Part shown: piece by piece, positions 7,504-17,000 of the stretch | Layout: every line of letters starts with the position of its first letter | Numbering within the stretch: position 1 is the first letter of the stretch | Assembly: GCA_947167455.1 (NCBI GenBank) | Contig: CAMVIB010000018.1 | Coordinates: 1-51,246, forward strand | Origin: an uncultured Prevotellaceae bacterium | GTDB taxonomy: Bacteria; Bacteroidota; Bacteroidia; Bacteroidales; Bacteroidaceae | Length of the DNA stretch: 51,246 nucleotides | Direction of reading: 5' to 3' | The notes under the pieces: model-generated | The model's database searches: none | Told to the model about the DNA's origin: nothing | Seen by the model: only the letters and a program-made list of their open reading frames with translations | Position numbers and translations under genes: made by a program

Positions 7504-8409
7504 ATGAACAATCAGTCACCTCAATATCCCGTATCGTTCGACATCCGCCAGCTGCCCGACAACTTCGGTACTGGCAGGCTTCAGGACTTCATCGTCACCT
7601 TCGACAACCTCGACAACAAGTTTCCGTTCACGGGGCGGCAGCCTGCCTTTCCTGTCAAGTGTGAGTCGTTCTTCACCATAATACTCATCGAGGGCGAGAT
7701 ACGCATACTCATCAACCTCCATGAGGTCGTTGTCACGGCAGGGCACATGCTCATGATGATGCCCGGTTGCATCTTTCAGAGCCAGAGTCTGAGCAGCGAC
7801 CTCCGATTCTTCGGCATCATGCTTGAGACAGAGTATATGGATGGCATGCGCAAGAGCATGGGCATACGTCTGGACCTCACGCACAGGTACTATAACTACA
7901 TTGTTCGGCACATCAGCTCCGACGTCATGACCAACAACCTTCAGATGTATCGCATGATACGCGACGAGCTCTCTTTCATCGACTACATGTACAAGAAGGA
8001 GGTGATACAGCGCTACTGTGAGGCATGGGTGCTCAAGAGCATCTCTCTGAGCCAAACCGATGACAAGCCTGAGCTTTCCAAGCCCATGAACCGTAAGGAG
8101 CAGATCTTCCACGACTTCCTTACGCTGCTCGAGAAATTCTTCACTCAGGAGCGGAGCATCAGCTTCTATGCCGACCGCATGTGCCTCACGCCGAAATACC
8201 TCTCCACCATCATCAAGGAGGTTAGCGGCAAGCATGGCATGCAGTGGATTGACGAGTATGTTACTCTCGAGGCCAAGGCCATGCTGCGCAACAGCGAGCT
8301 CAGCGTGAAGCAGGTGAGCGACCACCTCAACTTCCCGTCGCAGAGTATGTTTGGACGCTTCTTCAAGAAGATGACGGGCTACTCGCCCAAGCAGTATAAA
8401 CTGCTGTAG
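7504..8409 (+). CDS. AraC-family transcriptional regulator
   Basis: 301 residues. The start at 7504 (MNNQSPQYPVSFDIRQLPDN) is chosen over an in-frame ATG at 7390 because the promoter lies between them. An N-terminal cupin-like sensor region (about residues 20-120, with GEIRILINLHEVVVTAGHML and MMMPGCIFQ) precedes two helix-turn-helix motifs of the AraC/XylS type in the last 100 residues (FYADRMCLTPKYLSTIIKEV; VKQVSDHLNFPSQSMFGRFF; ending KMTGYSPKQYKLL). It is a one-component regulator with unknown ligand. It stands alone, convergent with the membrane-protein/PP2C pair, so its target is not indicated by the context. Confidence 0.93.
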   Translation: MNNQSPQYPVSFDIRQLPDNFGTGRLQDFIVTFDNLDNKFPFTGRQPAFPVKCESFFTIILIEGEIRILINLHEVVVTAGHMLMMMPGCIFQSQSLSSDLRFFGIMLETEYMDGMRKSMGIRLDLTHRYYNYIVRHISSDVMTNNLQMYRMIRDELSFIDYMYKKEVIQRYCEAWVLKSISLSQTDDKPELSKPMNRKEQIFHDFLTLLEKFFTQERSISFYADRMCLTPKYLSTIIKEVSGKHGMQWIDEYVTLEAKAMLRNSELSVKQVSDHLNFPSQSMFGRFFKKMTGYSPKQYKLL

Positions 8410-8486
8410 GAACGCGTACTGCGCGGGGCGGTGTCACATCATGTGCGGCGCCGTATAGTGCGAGGGCCTCAGGTGCAGAAGTGAGG

Positions 8487-9023
8487 CTATTGCTGTCTTT
8501 CGGTGTAGTAGGCGGCGATGTTCTCCCAGTTGACTTGCACGACATCTATTGGCTTGCCAAAGTCCGTCGCCGTCACCTTGTGCGAGGCCATGTCGAGTCG
8601 CACCTCGATGTGATCCTCCACGCAGAGGGTCTGCGAGTCAGTTGTCACGACGTCGAAGAGCTCGATGTCGTCGAATTCGGTAGTGTCCATGGTGAGCGGG
8701 CGTAGCTCGCACATACATTCCTCGTCGGGCTTGAGATACCATGTGCGAACTATTGTGTCGCTGTCCTCGACAGCCGTGGTACGTACTGCCACGAGTGCTG
8801 CTTCGCGGCTTTTCGTGATGGAGCTCAGCTGCCGGTAGTAGCTTATCCCGCCCACCGCTCCGCAGAGGATGACGGCCGCTACGGGCTGTAGTATGCATCC
8901 AAGTCCGAATCCTTTCCACCCTTTGCGGAGGTATCCGTAGCAAGGAATTACTATTGTGGCGACGATGATGGCAAGCATCACCAAGAAGATGTAGATGAAA
9001 TATTCAGCACTTTGGGTTATCAT
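8487..9023 (-). CDS. Small membrane protein downstream of the PP2C sensor
   Basis: 178 residues. Two hydrophobic segments near the N-terminus (YIFLVMLAIIVATIVIP, about 9-27, and FGLGCILQPVAAVILCGAVGGISYY, about 39-63) are followed by a soluble part of about 115 residues rich in short charged and beta-like segments (DSDTIVRTWYLKP, HIEVRLDMASHKVTATDFG). No family recognised. It starts 15 bases after the phosphatase stop on the same strand, so the two are probably co-transcribed and may work together, for example as a membrane partner or target of the signalling protein. This functional link is inference from position only. Confidence 0.7.
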   Translation of the reverse strand: MITQSAEYFIYIFLVMLAIIVATIVIPCYGYLRKGWKGFGLGCILQPVAAVILCGAVGGISYYRQLSSITKSREAALVAVRTTAVEDSDTIVRTWYLKPDEECMCELRPLTMDTTEFDDIELFDVVTTDSQTLCVEDHIEVRLDMASHKVTATDFGKPIDVVQVNWENIAAYYTERQQ

Positions 9024-9038
9024 GCGGAAAGACGGGGT

Positions 9039-10979
9039 TTAAGATTCTGTTATATGACCCACCTTTACGGTGAGCATGGTGAGGTCGTCACTTTGTTCGG
9101 CGTCGCCCACGAAGCTGCTGACGGCAGCTGTCATCGCCTCGATGAGGCATTGCGGGCTGTCGTCGGTCGTGAGTGCCACCTGCTTCACGCGCTCGAGTCC
9201 GAACTGTCTGTGCTCTGCGTCCTCGGCTTCGTTGAGTCCGTCGGTGTAGAGGAATATGCTGTTGCCGCTGTGCAGCTGCAGGTGTTGTGAGGTGAAGCTG
9301 AAACTCTCCATCACGCCGACGGGGATATTGGCGTCGCAGGTCAGCTCGCTGACTTCTCCCCCTCGCAGCAGCAGCGGCGGGTTGTGGCCGGCGTTGGTGA
9401 AGTCGAGCCTGCCGGTGTGCAGGTCGAGTACTCCGAGGAAGAGTGTTACGAACATGCCAGTGTCATTGTTGCTGCTCATGGCATCGTTGAGTGCCATGAC
9501 GATGTTTGCGGGCTCATGGGTATATGCTGCGATGTTGCGGAACAGATAACGTGTGACCGCCATCACCAATGCTGCCGGCACACCCTTGCCTGAGACGTCG
9601 CCGATGCAGAAGAAGAGCTTCTCGTCGCGGATGAAGAAGTCATAGAGGTCGCCTCCGACGGCCTTCGCCGGCATCACGAAGCCGTAGATATCCACGTCGT
9701 CACGATTGGGGAAGGCGGGATAAATCTTGGGTAGCATCGACATCTGTATGTTATGGGCAATCTTCAGCTCGCTCTCCATGGCCGCCTTGGCTGCTGTGGC
9801 ATGCTGAAGTTCGGCGATGTAGTCTCTTAGCGAATGCTGCATGTTCTCGAACGAGTCGCGCAGCAGATGTATTTCATCGCGGCTCTTGATCTTGGGCAGG
9901 GCGGTGTCGAAGTCGCCGCCTGCGACCTGGTCGGCAGCCCCCGCCAGTTGCTTCAGTGGTTTGGAGGCGCGTTTGATGACGATGTGGCTCACGAAGAAGG
10001 TGACAAAGAGCATGAAAACTATTGCCAGGAGCATGAAGACGCCAATCATGGTGCCGAACAAGTCCATCGCCAGCACCGGTACGGTCACGGCGAGGATCCA
10101 TTCGCAGCCCTCGATGGGTATGTAGAAGAGGTAGCTCTTGCTGCGGTTCACGAGCAGCACCTTGCTGCTCTCATCGTTGCTGCGCAGACCCTTGGACATG
10201 TCGTCGGTGACGTTTCGTGCCATGCCCTGCTCGTCGGCATCCTTGATGTGAGAGTAGAAATTGCCTTTGAGGATCGGCCAGCGGTAGGGGTGTGTGATGT
10301 ATGTGCCGTCGCGCATGAGGACATAGCTCTGGAAACTGCGTTTCTTGCCGAGCTTCACGAGGTCGATTTCCTTTTGGAAGATGCTGTCCATCACCTCGCC
10401 CTGCTCGGTCATGAAGTCGAGCGACATCTCTGCGCTGAGTACTGCTGCGACATGCCCCTCGCCGTCATGTACGGGCTGAAGGTATGCCACGACGGGTAGG
10501 TGGTCGTCGCTGTCGTCGAAGAACGGTGCCGACCAGAATGCCGAGTCAGAGTCGGCGGCCAGGCGCATCAGACTGCTGCTCCCGGGGTCGTCAACACCGG
10601 TGACGGTACACTTCCTGATGCGGGGGTTGAGCTGGAGGATGCGGGCGATGGTCTGCTGCATCTCTGCCTGACGACCCACGTTGCGCTCCACCTCGTAGAG
10701 ATGGTTCTTGACGGCTTCGCTGACGTCGGACATCACGCTGCTGAAGAAGCGCGCTGATGCCTGCATGTTGGTGTGGAAGGTGTTGACAGAGTAATAAACA
10801 ACGATGGATTTCGACATTCCGTAGATGATGTATCCCAGACCGCTCATCATGACGAACAGCAGCAGCATCACCCAGCGTGTCAGGCGGCGGGCAAAGGAAC
10901 GGTTGTACTTCTGCTTCTGGCGTTTTTTCTCTTTATGTCTCATCTGTCTTTTTGCTGAAGGCTTTTTCTCGTTTGGCAT
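9039..10979 (-). CDS. Membrane sensor with HAMP and SpoIIE/PP2C phosphatase domains
   Basis: 646 residues from the ATG at 10979 (MPNEKKPSAKR); the frame extends upstream to 11168 but crosses the hairpin at 11057-11091, so the inner start is chosen. Order: basic cytoplasmic tail, membrane helix (WVMLLLFVMMSGLGYIIYG), an extracytoplasmic dCache-like sensing region of about 270 residues (DGTYITHPYRWPILKG), second helix (IGVFMLLAIVFMLFVTFFVSHIV), HAMP (KPLKQLAGAADQVAGGDFD), coiled linker, and RsbU/SpoIIE-type PP2C with AVGGDLYDFF and FCIGDVSGKG metal-binding aspartates. It should sense an external signal and dephosphorylate a serine/threonine-phosphorylated partner (anti-anti-sigma-like). No such partner is encoded nearby. 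Confidence 0.92.
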   Translation of the reverse strand: MPNEKKPSAKRQMRHKEKKRQKQKYNRSFARRLTRWVMLLLFVMMSGLGYIIYGMSKSIVVYYSVNTFHTNMQASARFFSSVMSDVSEAVKNHLYEVERNVGRQAEMQQTIARILQLNPRIRKCTVTGVDDPGSSSLMRLAADSDSAFWSAPFFDDSDDHLPVVAYLQPVHDGEGHVAAVLSAEMSLDFMTEQGEVMDSIFQKEIDLVKLGKKRSFQSYVLMRDGTYITHPYRWPILKGNFYSHIKDADEQGMARNVTDDMSKGLRSNDESSKVLLVNRSKSYLFYIPIEGCEWILAVTVPVLAMDLFGTMIGVFMLLAIVFMLFVTFFVSHIVIKRASKPLKQLAGAADQVAGGDFDTALPKIKSRDEIHLLRDSFENMQHSLRDYIAELQHATAAKAAMESELKIAHNIQMSMLPKIYPAFPNRDDVDIYGFVMPAKAVGGDLYDFFIRDEKLFFCIGDVSGKGVPAALVMAVTRYLFRNIAAYTHEPANIVMALNDAMSSNNDTGMFVTLFLGVLDLHTGRLDFTNAGHNPPLLLRGGEVSELTCDANIPVGVMESFSFTSQHLQLHSGNSIFLYTDGLNEAEDAEHRQFGLERVKQVALTTDDSPQCLIEAMTAAVSSFVGDAEQSDDLTMLTVKVGHITES

Positions 10980-11045
10980 TTGCGCCGCAAAGTAAGCTAT
11001 ATTTCTCGTAAAGTCCAAGAAAAATGCTGACTTTTTCATCCTCGG

Positions 11046-11091
11046 TCGTTGAAAAAGAAATGGATAACGCCCCGGAGACGTTATCCATTTC
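11046..11091 (-). terminator. Rho-independent-type terminator between nifJ remnant and PP2C gene
   Basis: GAAATGGATAACG (11057-11069) pairs perfectly with CGTTATCCATTTC (11079-11091), a 13-bp stem with a 9-base loop. On the minus strand the stem is followed by TTTTTC. It would stop transcripts coming from the nifJ remnant before the PP2C gene, whose start is about 78 bases further on. Confidence 0.7.
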
Positions 11092-11165
11092 GTACTCAAC
11101 TTTCTTATGCCACTGTAACCTCGCAGGGGGGGGCTGCCCACTGGCTCATGCATTGTCAGAGACGA

Positions 11166-11192
11166 CACGGGCAGGGTTCAACCCTGCCCGTG
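11166..11192. repeat. 27-bp near-perfect palindrome (REP-like)
   Basis: CACGGGCAGGGTT, one central base, then AACCCTGCCCGTG: two 13-bp arms that are exact complements. Neither side carries a T run, so it is not an obvious terminator. The GGGTT/AACCC centre and CCGTG ends resemble REP-type palindromes; it lies in otherwise featureless sequence between the terminator and the nifJ remnant. Confidence 0.65.
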
Positions 11193-11292
11193 GCACCGAT
11201 TATAGAATAAGGTGTTTAATCCTCACAGCTATGACTTTGTCATGACTGTTCGTAGGTTCGTAAATGCTCAAGCAAGCTTGGCATTATGCTCA

Positions 11293-12472
<1,180 letters not shown>

Positions 12473-12722
12473 AATACATTATTTTAAAAGTTGTGCAATA
12501 TTGCCTTGTTCTTATTTGGAGACCGCACAACCTTCGGGCATGAAGAGAGCGCAGGTCTGCCATATCTCAGCCGGGCTCGGAACTGCCCCTAATGCAATAT
12601 GGAGAAGCCTACGCTCTATGCGTACACTTCAACGTGCATTAGATATTGCTCTTTATTTCTCTTTCGAGGTTCCGATTCGGCTGAGAATTGAGCAAACAAA
12701 ATCGTATCTCTTGCGAGATACG
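12473..12722 (-). ncRNA. Long, probably structured 5' leader of the lipoprotein gene
   Basis: From the promoter at 12726-12754 the transcript would begin near 12720 with a perfect hairpin, CGTATCTC-GCAA-GAGATACG (12703-12722), followed by about 230 untranslated bases before the ATG at 12472. The leader contains further complementary-looking GC-rich blocks in a generally AT-rich stretch, for example GCGTAGGCTTC, GGGGCAGTTCCGAGCCC and GGCAGACCTGCGCTC. No open frame of note is present. A leader this long with a 5'-terminal stem suggests a regulatory RNA (attenuator or riboswitch-like element), but no known class is recognised with certainty. Confidence 0.5.
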
Positions 12723-12725
12723 GTG

Positions 12726-12754
12726 CAAAAATACGCAAAAATCTTTAATTCCAA
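12726..12754 (-). promoter_or_regulatory. Promoter of the lipoprotein leader
   Basis: Minus strand TATTTTTG (12726-12733) fits TAnnTTTG, and TTG (12752-12754) lies 18 bases upstream as -33 element. The predicted start of transcription falls at the foot of the 12703-12722 hairpin. Confidence 0.55.
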
Positions 12755-13002
12755 TGCCTCGGAATGCTAAAATCACATAAAACGAGCCCAATTTGTCCAT
12801 TTTTCAACTTCTGCACACGAAAAGATGTAATAACGAGGACTTTTGATCTCCAAAGTTGTCCAATCGGGTCGGAAAGAACAACGATGAAAGTTTTTGGAGA
12901 GCAAATCGGGTTGGAAAGTATTATCATCCCGGTCAGATGGAGCACCAATCAGGGGCGCGAGGTCAACAATCCGGCTGGATGGAGAGGGGCAAAGGTCGTG
13001 GA
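12755..13002. other. AT-rich intergenic stretch with a short repeated motif
   Basis: No gene supported. CAATCGGGTCGGAAAG (12861-12876) recurs with two changes as AAATCGGGTTGGAAAG (12903-12918), both preceded by a CTCCAAA/TTTGGAGAG element. These may be operator halves for the promoter at 12726 or remains of a lost gene. Confidence 0.4.
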
Positions 13003-13040
13003 AATTAAAAGGGAGCACCCGATATTGTTCGAGTGCTCCC
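13003..13040 (-). terminator. nifJ transcription terminator
   Basis: GGGAGCAC (13011-13018) pairs with GTGCTCCC (13033-13040); on the minus strand the stem is followed by TTTTAATTT. It begins 30 bases after the nifJ stop codon at 13070. Confidence 0.8.
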
Positions 13041-13069
13041 TTGCTATAGAGTTTGCTTAATCTTTCGGA

Positions 13070-16000
13070 TTAGTCTTCCCAGTTTTCAGCAGTCTTGCGG
13101 ACATAGCTCTTGTAGCGGAGCTGTGCCATGCGCTGAGCCTCGGCGAAGAGTTCCTCGGCCTCGTTGGGATAAGCCTTCTTGACGCTGAGGTAGCGTACCT
13201 CGCCGAGGAGGAAGTCGTGGAACTTGCTCCAGTCGGGCTCCTTGGAGTCGAGGCTGAAGGGGTTCTTGCCTTCTTCGATGAGGGCGGGGTTGAAGCGCCA
13301 GAGGTGCCAGTAGCCGCACTCCACGGCCTTCTTCTCCTCGGCCTGGCTCTTACCCATACCACCCTTGGCCTTCAGACCATGGTTGATACATGGAGCGTAA
13401 GCGATGACGATAGAAGGTCCGTGCCAAGCCTCAGCTTCGCGGATAGCCTTCAGGGTCTGAGCGTGGTCAGCACCCATAGCGATCTGAGCGACATAGACGT
13501 AGCCGTAGGTGGTGGCGATCATGCCGAGATCCTTCTTGCGGATGCGCTTGCCCTGGGCAGCGAACTGAGCGATAGCGCCGAGCGGCGTAGCCTTAGAGGC
13601 CTGACCACCGGTGTTAGAGTAAACCTCAGTATCGAGCACGAGGATGTTCACGTCCTCACCGCTGGCAATCACGTGGTCGAGACCGCCGTAACCGATGTCG
13701 TAAGAAGCACCGTCGCCACCGATGATCCACTGGCTGCGCTTCACCAGATAGTGGTCGAGGGTCTGCAGTTCCTGGTTGACGGGGCAGCCGGCAGCAGCAG
13801 CGGCACGGATGGCAGCACGCAGCTTCGGAGCAATCTCCTTGGTCTTGTCGGCATCCTCCTTGTTCTCAATCCACTCCTTAGCCAGAGCCTTGTACTCATC
13901 GGTAGCCTGGGGAGCCTCGCAAGCCTCGCAGAGCAGCTTGGCCACGCGCTCCTTCATCTTCTTGTTACCGAGAGCCATACCGAGACCGAACTCGCAGAAG
14001 TCCTCGAACAGGGAGTTGTTGAAGCATGGGCCCTGACCCTTCTCGTTCTTGGTGTAAGGCGTAGAGGGGATAGAAGCAGAGTAGATAGAAGAGCAACCAG
14101 TAGCGTTGGCAATCATCTGACGGTCACCGAAGAGCTGAGAGATCAGCTTCACGTAAGGAGTCTCACCGCAACCAGAGCAAGCGCCAGAGAACTCGAACAG
14201 AGGCTGAGCGAACTGAGAATTCTTGACATTGCTCTTGATGTCCACGAGGTTCTGCTTGGAGGGCACCTTGACGAGCTTGTCCCAGTCGGCTGCCATCTTC
14301 TTCATGTCGGCTGCATCGGGGTTGAACGGAACCATCGTGAGGGCCTTGCCCAGCTTCGGGTTGCCCGGGCAGATGTCGGCGCAGTTGCCGCAACCCAGAC
14401 AGTCGAGGACAGAAGGCTCGATGACGAAGTGCATGCCCTTCATGGCGGCGGGAGCCTTCATCTCGAGGGTCTCCAGGCCGTCGAACTGAGCCAGCTCGTC
14501 GTCGGTGAGGACGAACGGACGGATGGCAGCGTGAGGACAGATGTATGCACACTGGTTACACTGGATACAGTTGTCCTTGTTCCACATAGGAACGAAGGCC
14601 TCAACACCGCGCTTCTCGTAAGCAGCAGTACCAACCTCCCAAGAGCCGTCAACGGTGTTGTGCTTCACGAAGTCGGAAACCTTCAGCAGGTCACCAGCCT
14701 GAGCGTTGATAGGACGAACGAGCTCCTTGACGAATGCGGGAGCGTTATCGACTTTCTCCTCGTCGTCGGGCAGGTTAGCCCACTCGGGCTTCACGGTCAG
14801 CTGCTGATACTCGCCACCGCGGTCGATGGCGGCGTAGTTCTTGTCAACCACGTCCTGACCCTTGGCGCCGTAAGACTTCAGGGCTGCAGCCTTCATCTTC
14901 TCGACAGCGAGCTCCACGGGGATGACGCCGGTGATGCGGAAGAAGGCCGACTGCAGGATGGTGTTGGTGCGGTTGCCCAGACCAATCTCCTGTGCAATCT
15001 TGGTAGCGTTGATGGTATATACGGTGATGTTGTTCTGTGCGAAGTACTTCTTCACCTTGTTGGGCATGAACTTCTCCAGCTCGTCAGCGTCGAAGATGGT
15101 GTTCAGCAGGAACTGGCCGTTCTTCTGCAGACCACGGGTGACGTCGTACATGTGGAGGTAAGCCTGCACGTGGCAAGCCACGAAGTTAGGTGTGGTTACC
15201 AGATAGGTCGAGCGGATGGGCGTATCGCCAAAGCGCAGGTGCGAGCAGGTGAAGCCGCCCGACTTCTTCGAGTCGTAGCTGAAGTAAGCCTGGCAGTACT
15301 TGTCGGTGTTGTCGCCGATGATCTTCACGGAGTTCTTGTTGGCACCCACGGTACCGTCGGCACCCAGACCATAGAACTTAGCCTGGAACATGCCAGCACC
15401 GCCGAGAGCAATCTCCTCAACCTCAGGCAGCGAGGTGAAGGTCACGTCATCGACGATTCCCACTGTGAAGTGGTTCTTGGGCTTGGGCATAGCGAGGTTG
15501 TTGAACACGCTGATAATCTGAGCCGGAGTGGTGTCGTGAGAACCGAGGCCGTAGCGGCCACCAACGATGACAGGGCGATTCTCTACGTCGTAGAAAGCGT
15601 CCTTCACGTCGAGGTACAGAGGCTCGCCGCTGGCACCGGGCTCCTTCGTGCGGTCGAGCACGGCAATCTTCTTCACAGTCTTGGGCACGGCAGCCAGCAG
15701 GTGCTTCACGCTGAACGGACGATAGAGGTGAACTGAGATCATACCTACCTTCTGGCCGTTGGCGTTCAGGTAGTCGATAGCCTCGCGGGCAGCGTCGGTG
15801 GCCGAACCCATCAGGATGATCATGCGGTCGGCGTCCTGGGCACCATAATAAGAGAAGAGGTGGTACTCACGTCCCGTGATCTTAGACAGCTCGCCGAGGT
15901 ACTTCTCGACCACTTCGGGCACTGCATCGTAGTAGGGGTTGCAAGCCTCGCGGTGTGTGAAGAACGTCTCAGGGTTCTCGGCCGTACCGCGAGTGATAGG

Positions 16001-16642
16001 ACGCTCAGGCGACATGGCACGGTCGCGGAAGCGCTTGATGAACTCTTCCTTCACGAGCGGACGCACATCCTCCTGGTCGAGCAGCTCAATCTTGTGATAC
16101 TCGTGAGAGGTGCGGAAGCCGTCGAAGAAGTTGACGAACGGCACGCAGGTCTCCAGCGATGCCAGGTGGGCAGCGGCAGTCATGTCCATCACCTCCTGTA
16201 CGGAGCCCTCGCAGAGCATGGCGAAGCCCGTCTGGCGGCAAGCCATCACGTCCTGGTGGTCGCCGAAGATACAGAGAGAGTGGCTGGCCAGCGTACGGGC
16301 AGAAACGTCGAATACGCAGGGAATCAGCTCACCGGCAATCTTGTACATGTTGGGGATCATGAGCAGCAGACCCTGCGAGGCGGTGAAGGTGGTGGTCAGG
16401 GCGCCAGCCTGCAGCGAACCGTGGACGGCACCGGCGGCACCAGCCTCCGACTGCATCTCCTGTACAGTCACGGTCTGTCCCCAGAGGTTCTTGCGACCGC
16501 GGGCTGCCCACTCGTCAACGTGCTCGGCCATAGGCGAGCTCGGGGTGATGGGGTAGATAGCGGCTACCTCCGAGAACATGTAGCTCACGTGAGCTGCTGC
16601 CTCGTTGCCATCACAGGTGATAAACTTCTTTTCTTTTGCCAT
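13070..16642 (-). CDS. nifJ: Pyruvate:ferredoxin (flavodoxin) oxidoreductase
   Basis: 1190 residues, the full length for the single-chain enzyme. It oxidises pyruvate with CoA to acetyl-CoA and CO2, reducing ferredoxin or flavodoxin, central to anaerobic metabolism in the cytoplasm. Visible: the N-terminal CDGNEAAAHVSYMFSEVAAI and YPITPSSPMAEHVDEWA substrate/TPP region, two ferredoxin-type clusters CIQCNQCAYICP (about residue 694) and CLGCGNCADICP (about 749), the CSGCGE cysteines of the third cluster (about 824) followed by a TPP-binding region (GGDGASYDIGYGGLDHV) and the ending ENWED. A promoter (16692-16722) and a terminator (13003-13040) bracket it as a single-gene unit. Its 3' 570 bases are duplicated at 11293-11895. 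Confidence 0.97.
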   Translation of the reverse strand: MAKEKKFITCDGNEAAAHVSYMFSEVAAIYPITPSSPMAEHVDEWAARGRKNLWGQTVTVQEMQSEAGAAGAVHGSLQAGALTTTFTASQGLLLMIPNMYKIAGELIPCVFDVSARTLASHSLCIFGDHQDVMACRQTGFAMLCEGSVQEVMDMTAAAHLASLETCVPFVNFFDGFRTSHEYHKIELLDQEDVRPLVKEEFIKRFRDRAMSPERPITRGTAENPETFFTHREACNPYYDAVPEVVEKYLGELSKITGREYHLFSYYGAQDADRMIILMGSATDAAREAIDYLNANGQKVGMISVHLYRPFSVKHLLAAVPKTVKKIAVLDRTKEPGASGEPLYLDVKDAFYDVENRPVIVGGRYGLGSHDTTPAQIISVFNNLAMPKPKNHFTVGIVDDVTFTSLPEVEEIALGGAGMFQAKFYGLGADGTVGANKNSVKIIGDNTDKYCQAYFSYDSKKSGGFTCSHLRFGDTPIRSTYLVTTPNFVACHVQAYLHMYDVTRGLQKNGQFLLNTIFDADELEKFMPNKVKKYFAQNNITVYTINATKIAQEIGLGNRTNTILQSAFFRITGVIPVELAVEKMKAAALKSYGAKGQDVVDKNYAAIDRGGEYQQLTVKPEWANLPDDEEKVDNAPAFVKELVRPINAQAGDLLKVSDFVKHNTVDGSWEVGTAAYEKRGVEAFVPMWNKDNCIQCNQCAYICPHAAIRPFVLTDDELAQFDGLETLEMKAPAAMKGMHFVIEPSVLDCLGCGNCADICPGNPKLGKALTMVPFNPDAADMKKMAADWDKLVKVPSKQNLVDIKSNVKNSQFAQPLFEFSGACSGCGETPYVKLISQLFGDRQMIANATGCSSIYSASIPSTPYTKNEKGQGPCFNNSLFEDFCEFGLGMALGNKKMKERVAKLLCEACEAPQATDEYKALAKEWIENKEDADKTKEIAPKLRAAIRAAAAAGCPVNQELQTLDHYLVKRSQWIIGGDGASYDIGYGGLDHVIASGEDVNILVLDTEVYSNTGGQASKATPLGAIAQFAAQGKRIRKKDLGMIATTYGYVYVAQIAMGADHAQTLKAIREAEAWHGPSIVIAYAPCINHGLKAKGGMGKSQAEEKKAVECGYWHLWRFNPALIEEGKNPFSLDSKEPDWSKFHDFLLGEVRYLSVKKAYPNEAEELFAEAQRMAQLRYKSYVRKTAENWED

Positions 16643-16691
16643 AATAAACGTTTATTGGTTTCGAAATGGTTGTTGGTTTACAATTCGGGCG

Positions 16692-16722
16692 CAAAGATAC
16701 CTAAAAGTAGTGATGCCGCCAA
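16692..16722 (-). promoter_or_regulatory. nifJ promoter
   Basis: Minus strand TATCTTTG (16692-16699) with TTG (16720-16722) 20 bases upstream. The leader to the ATG at 16642 is about 45 bases. Confidence 0.65.
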
Positions 16723-16751
16723 GTAAAGGTTGCAAAAAAGTGTAAAAGCAC

Positions 16752-16788
16752 AAAAAAAACAGCCATTAATAAGGTGTAATGGCTGTTT
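16752..16788 (-). terminator. Terminator of the metallophosphoesterase/small-peptide unit
   Basis: AAACAGCCATTA (16757-16768) pairs with TAATGGCTGTTT (16777-16788), a 12-bp stem with an 8-base loop; on the minus strand a run of eight T overlaps and follows the stem. It lies 17 bases past the stop of the 59-residue peptide gene. Confidence 0.85.
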
Positions 16789-16805
16789 CCTTGTGATATG
16801 GGTGT

Positions 16806-16985
16806 TCATTCCCAAGCGTTTTCGCCGAAGGGGTTGTCGAGGTCGGTGATATTGAGGCTCTCCTTTGCTTCTGGGATGTTGCCTCCTGAGCCACTGCCCC
16901 TGCCAATTGTCTCGGACATAGCGCAAAGCGTCTCTGGCGCGAAGGCCACTCCCACGGTGCGTGGTCTGATGTATAACTGTTTCAT
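16806..16985 (-). CDS. 59-residue peptide of the Bacteroidales 'MKxxYIxPxxxxV' kind
   Basis: Reads MKQLYIRPRTVGVAFAPETL, then CAMSETIGRGSGSGGNIPEA and KESLNITDLDNPFGENAWE. It begins 15 bases after the stop of the large secreted phosphoesterase and ends 17 bases before a strong terminator, so it is the last gene of that transcript. The start with basic 'MKQxYIxP', the hydrophobic V/L positions, a Gly-rich middle and an acidic, Trp-containing end match short Prevotellaceae peptides that I recall as a recurrent but uncharacterised class. There is no signal peptide. Function unknown; a leaderless secreted or modified peptide is conceivable but speculative. Spacing and terminator support it being real. 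Confidence 0.65.
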   Translation of the reverse strand: MKQLYIRPRTVGVAFAPETLCAMSETIGRGSGSGGNIPEAKESLNITDLDNPFGENAWE

Positions 16986-17000
16986 TAGGTCTATATGGTT

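Noticed and set aside
11057..11168. N-terminal extension of the PP2C sensor to 11168
   Set aside because: The extension runs through a 13-bp terminator hairpin and reads as non-conserved sequence; the inner ATG at 10979 gives a normal basic N-terminus before the first membrane helix.
13217..15736. 839-codon open frame opposite nifJ
   Set aside because: Shadow of a GC-rich gene on the other strand; Val/Leu/His-rich composition, no domain, and it lies fully within the well-supported nifJ.
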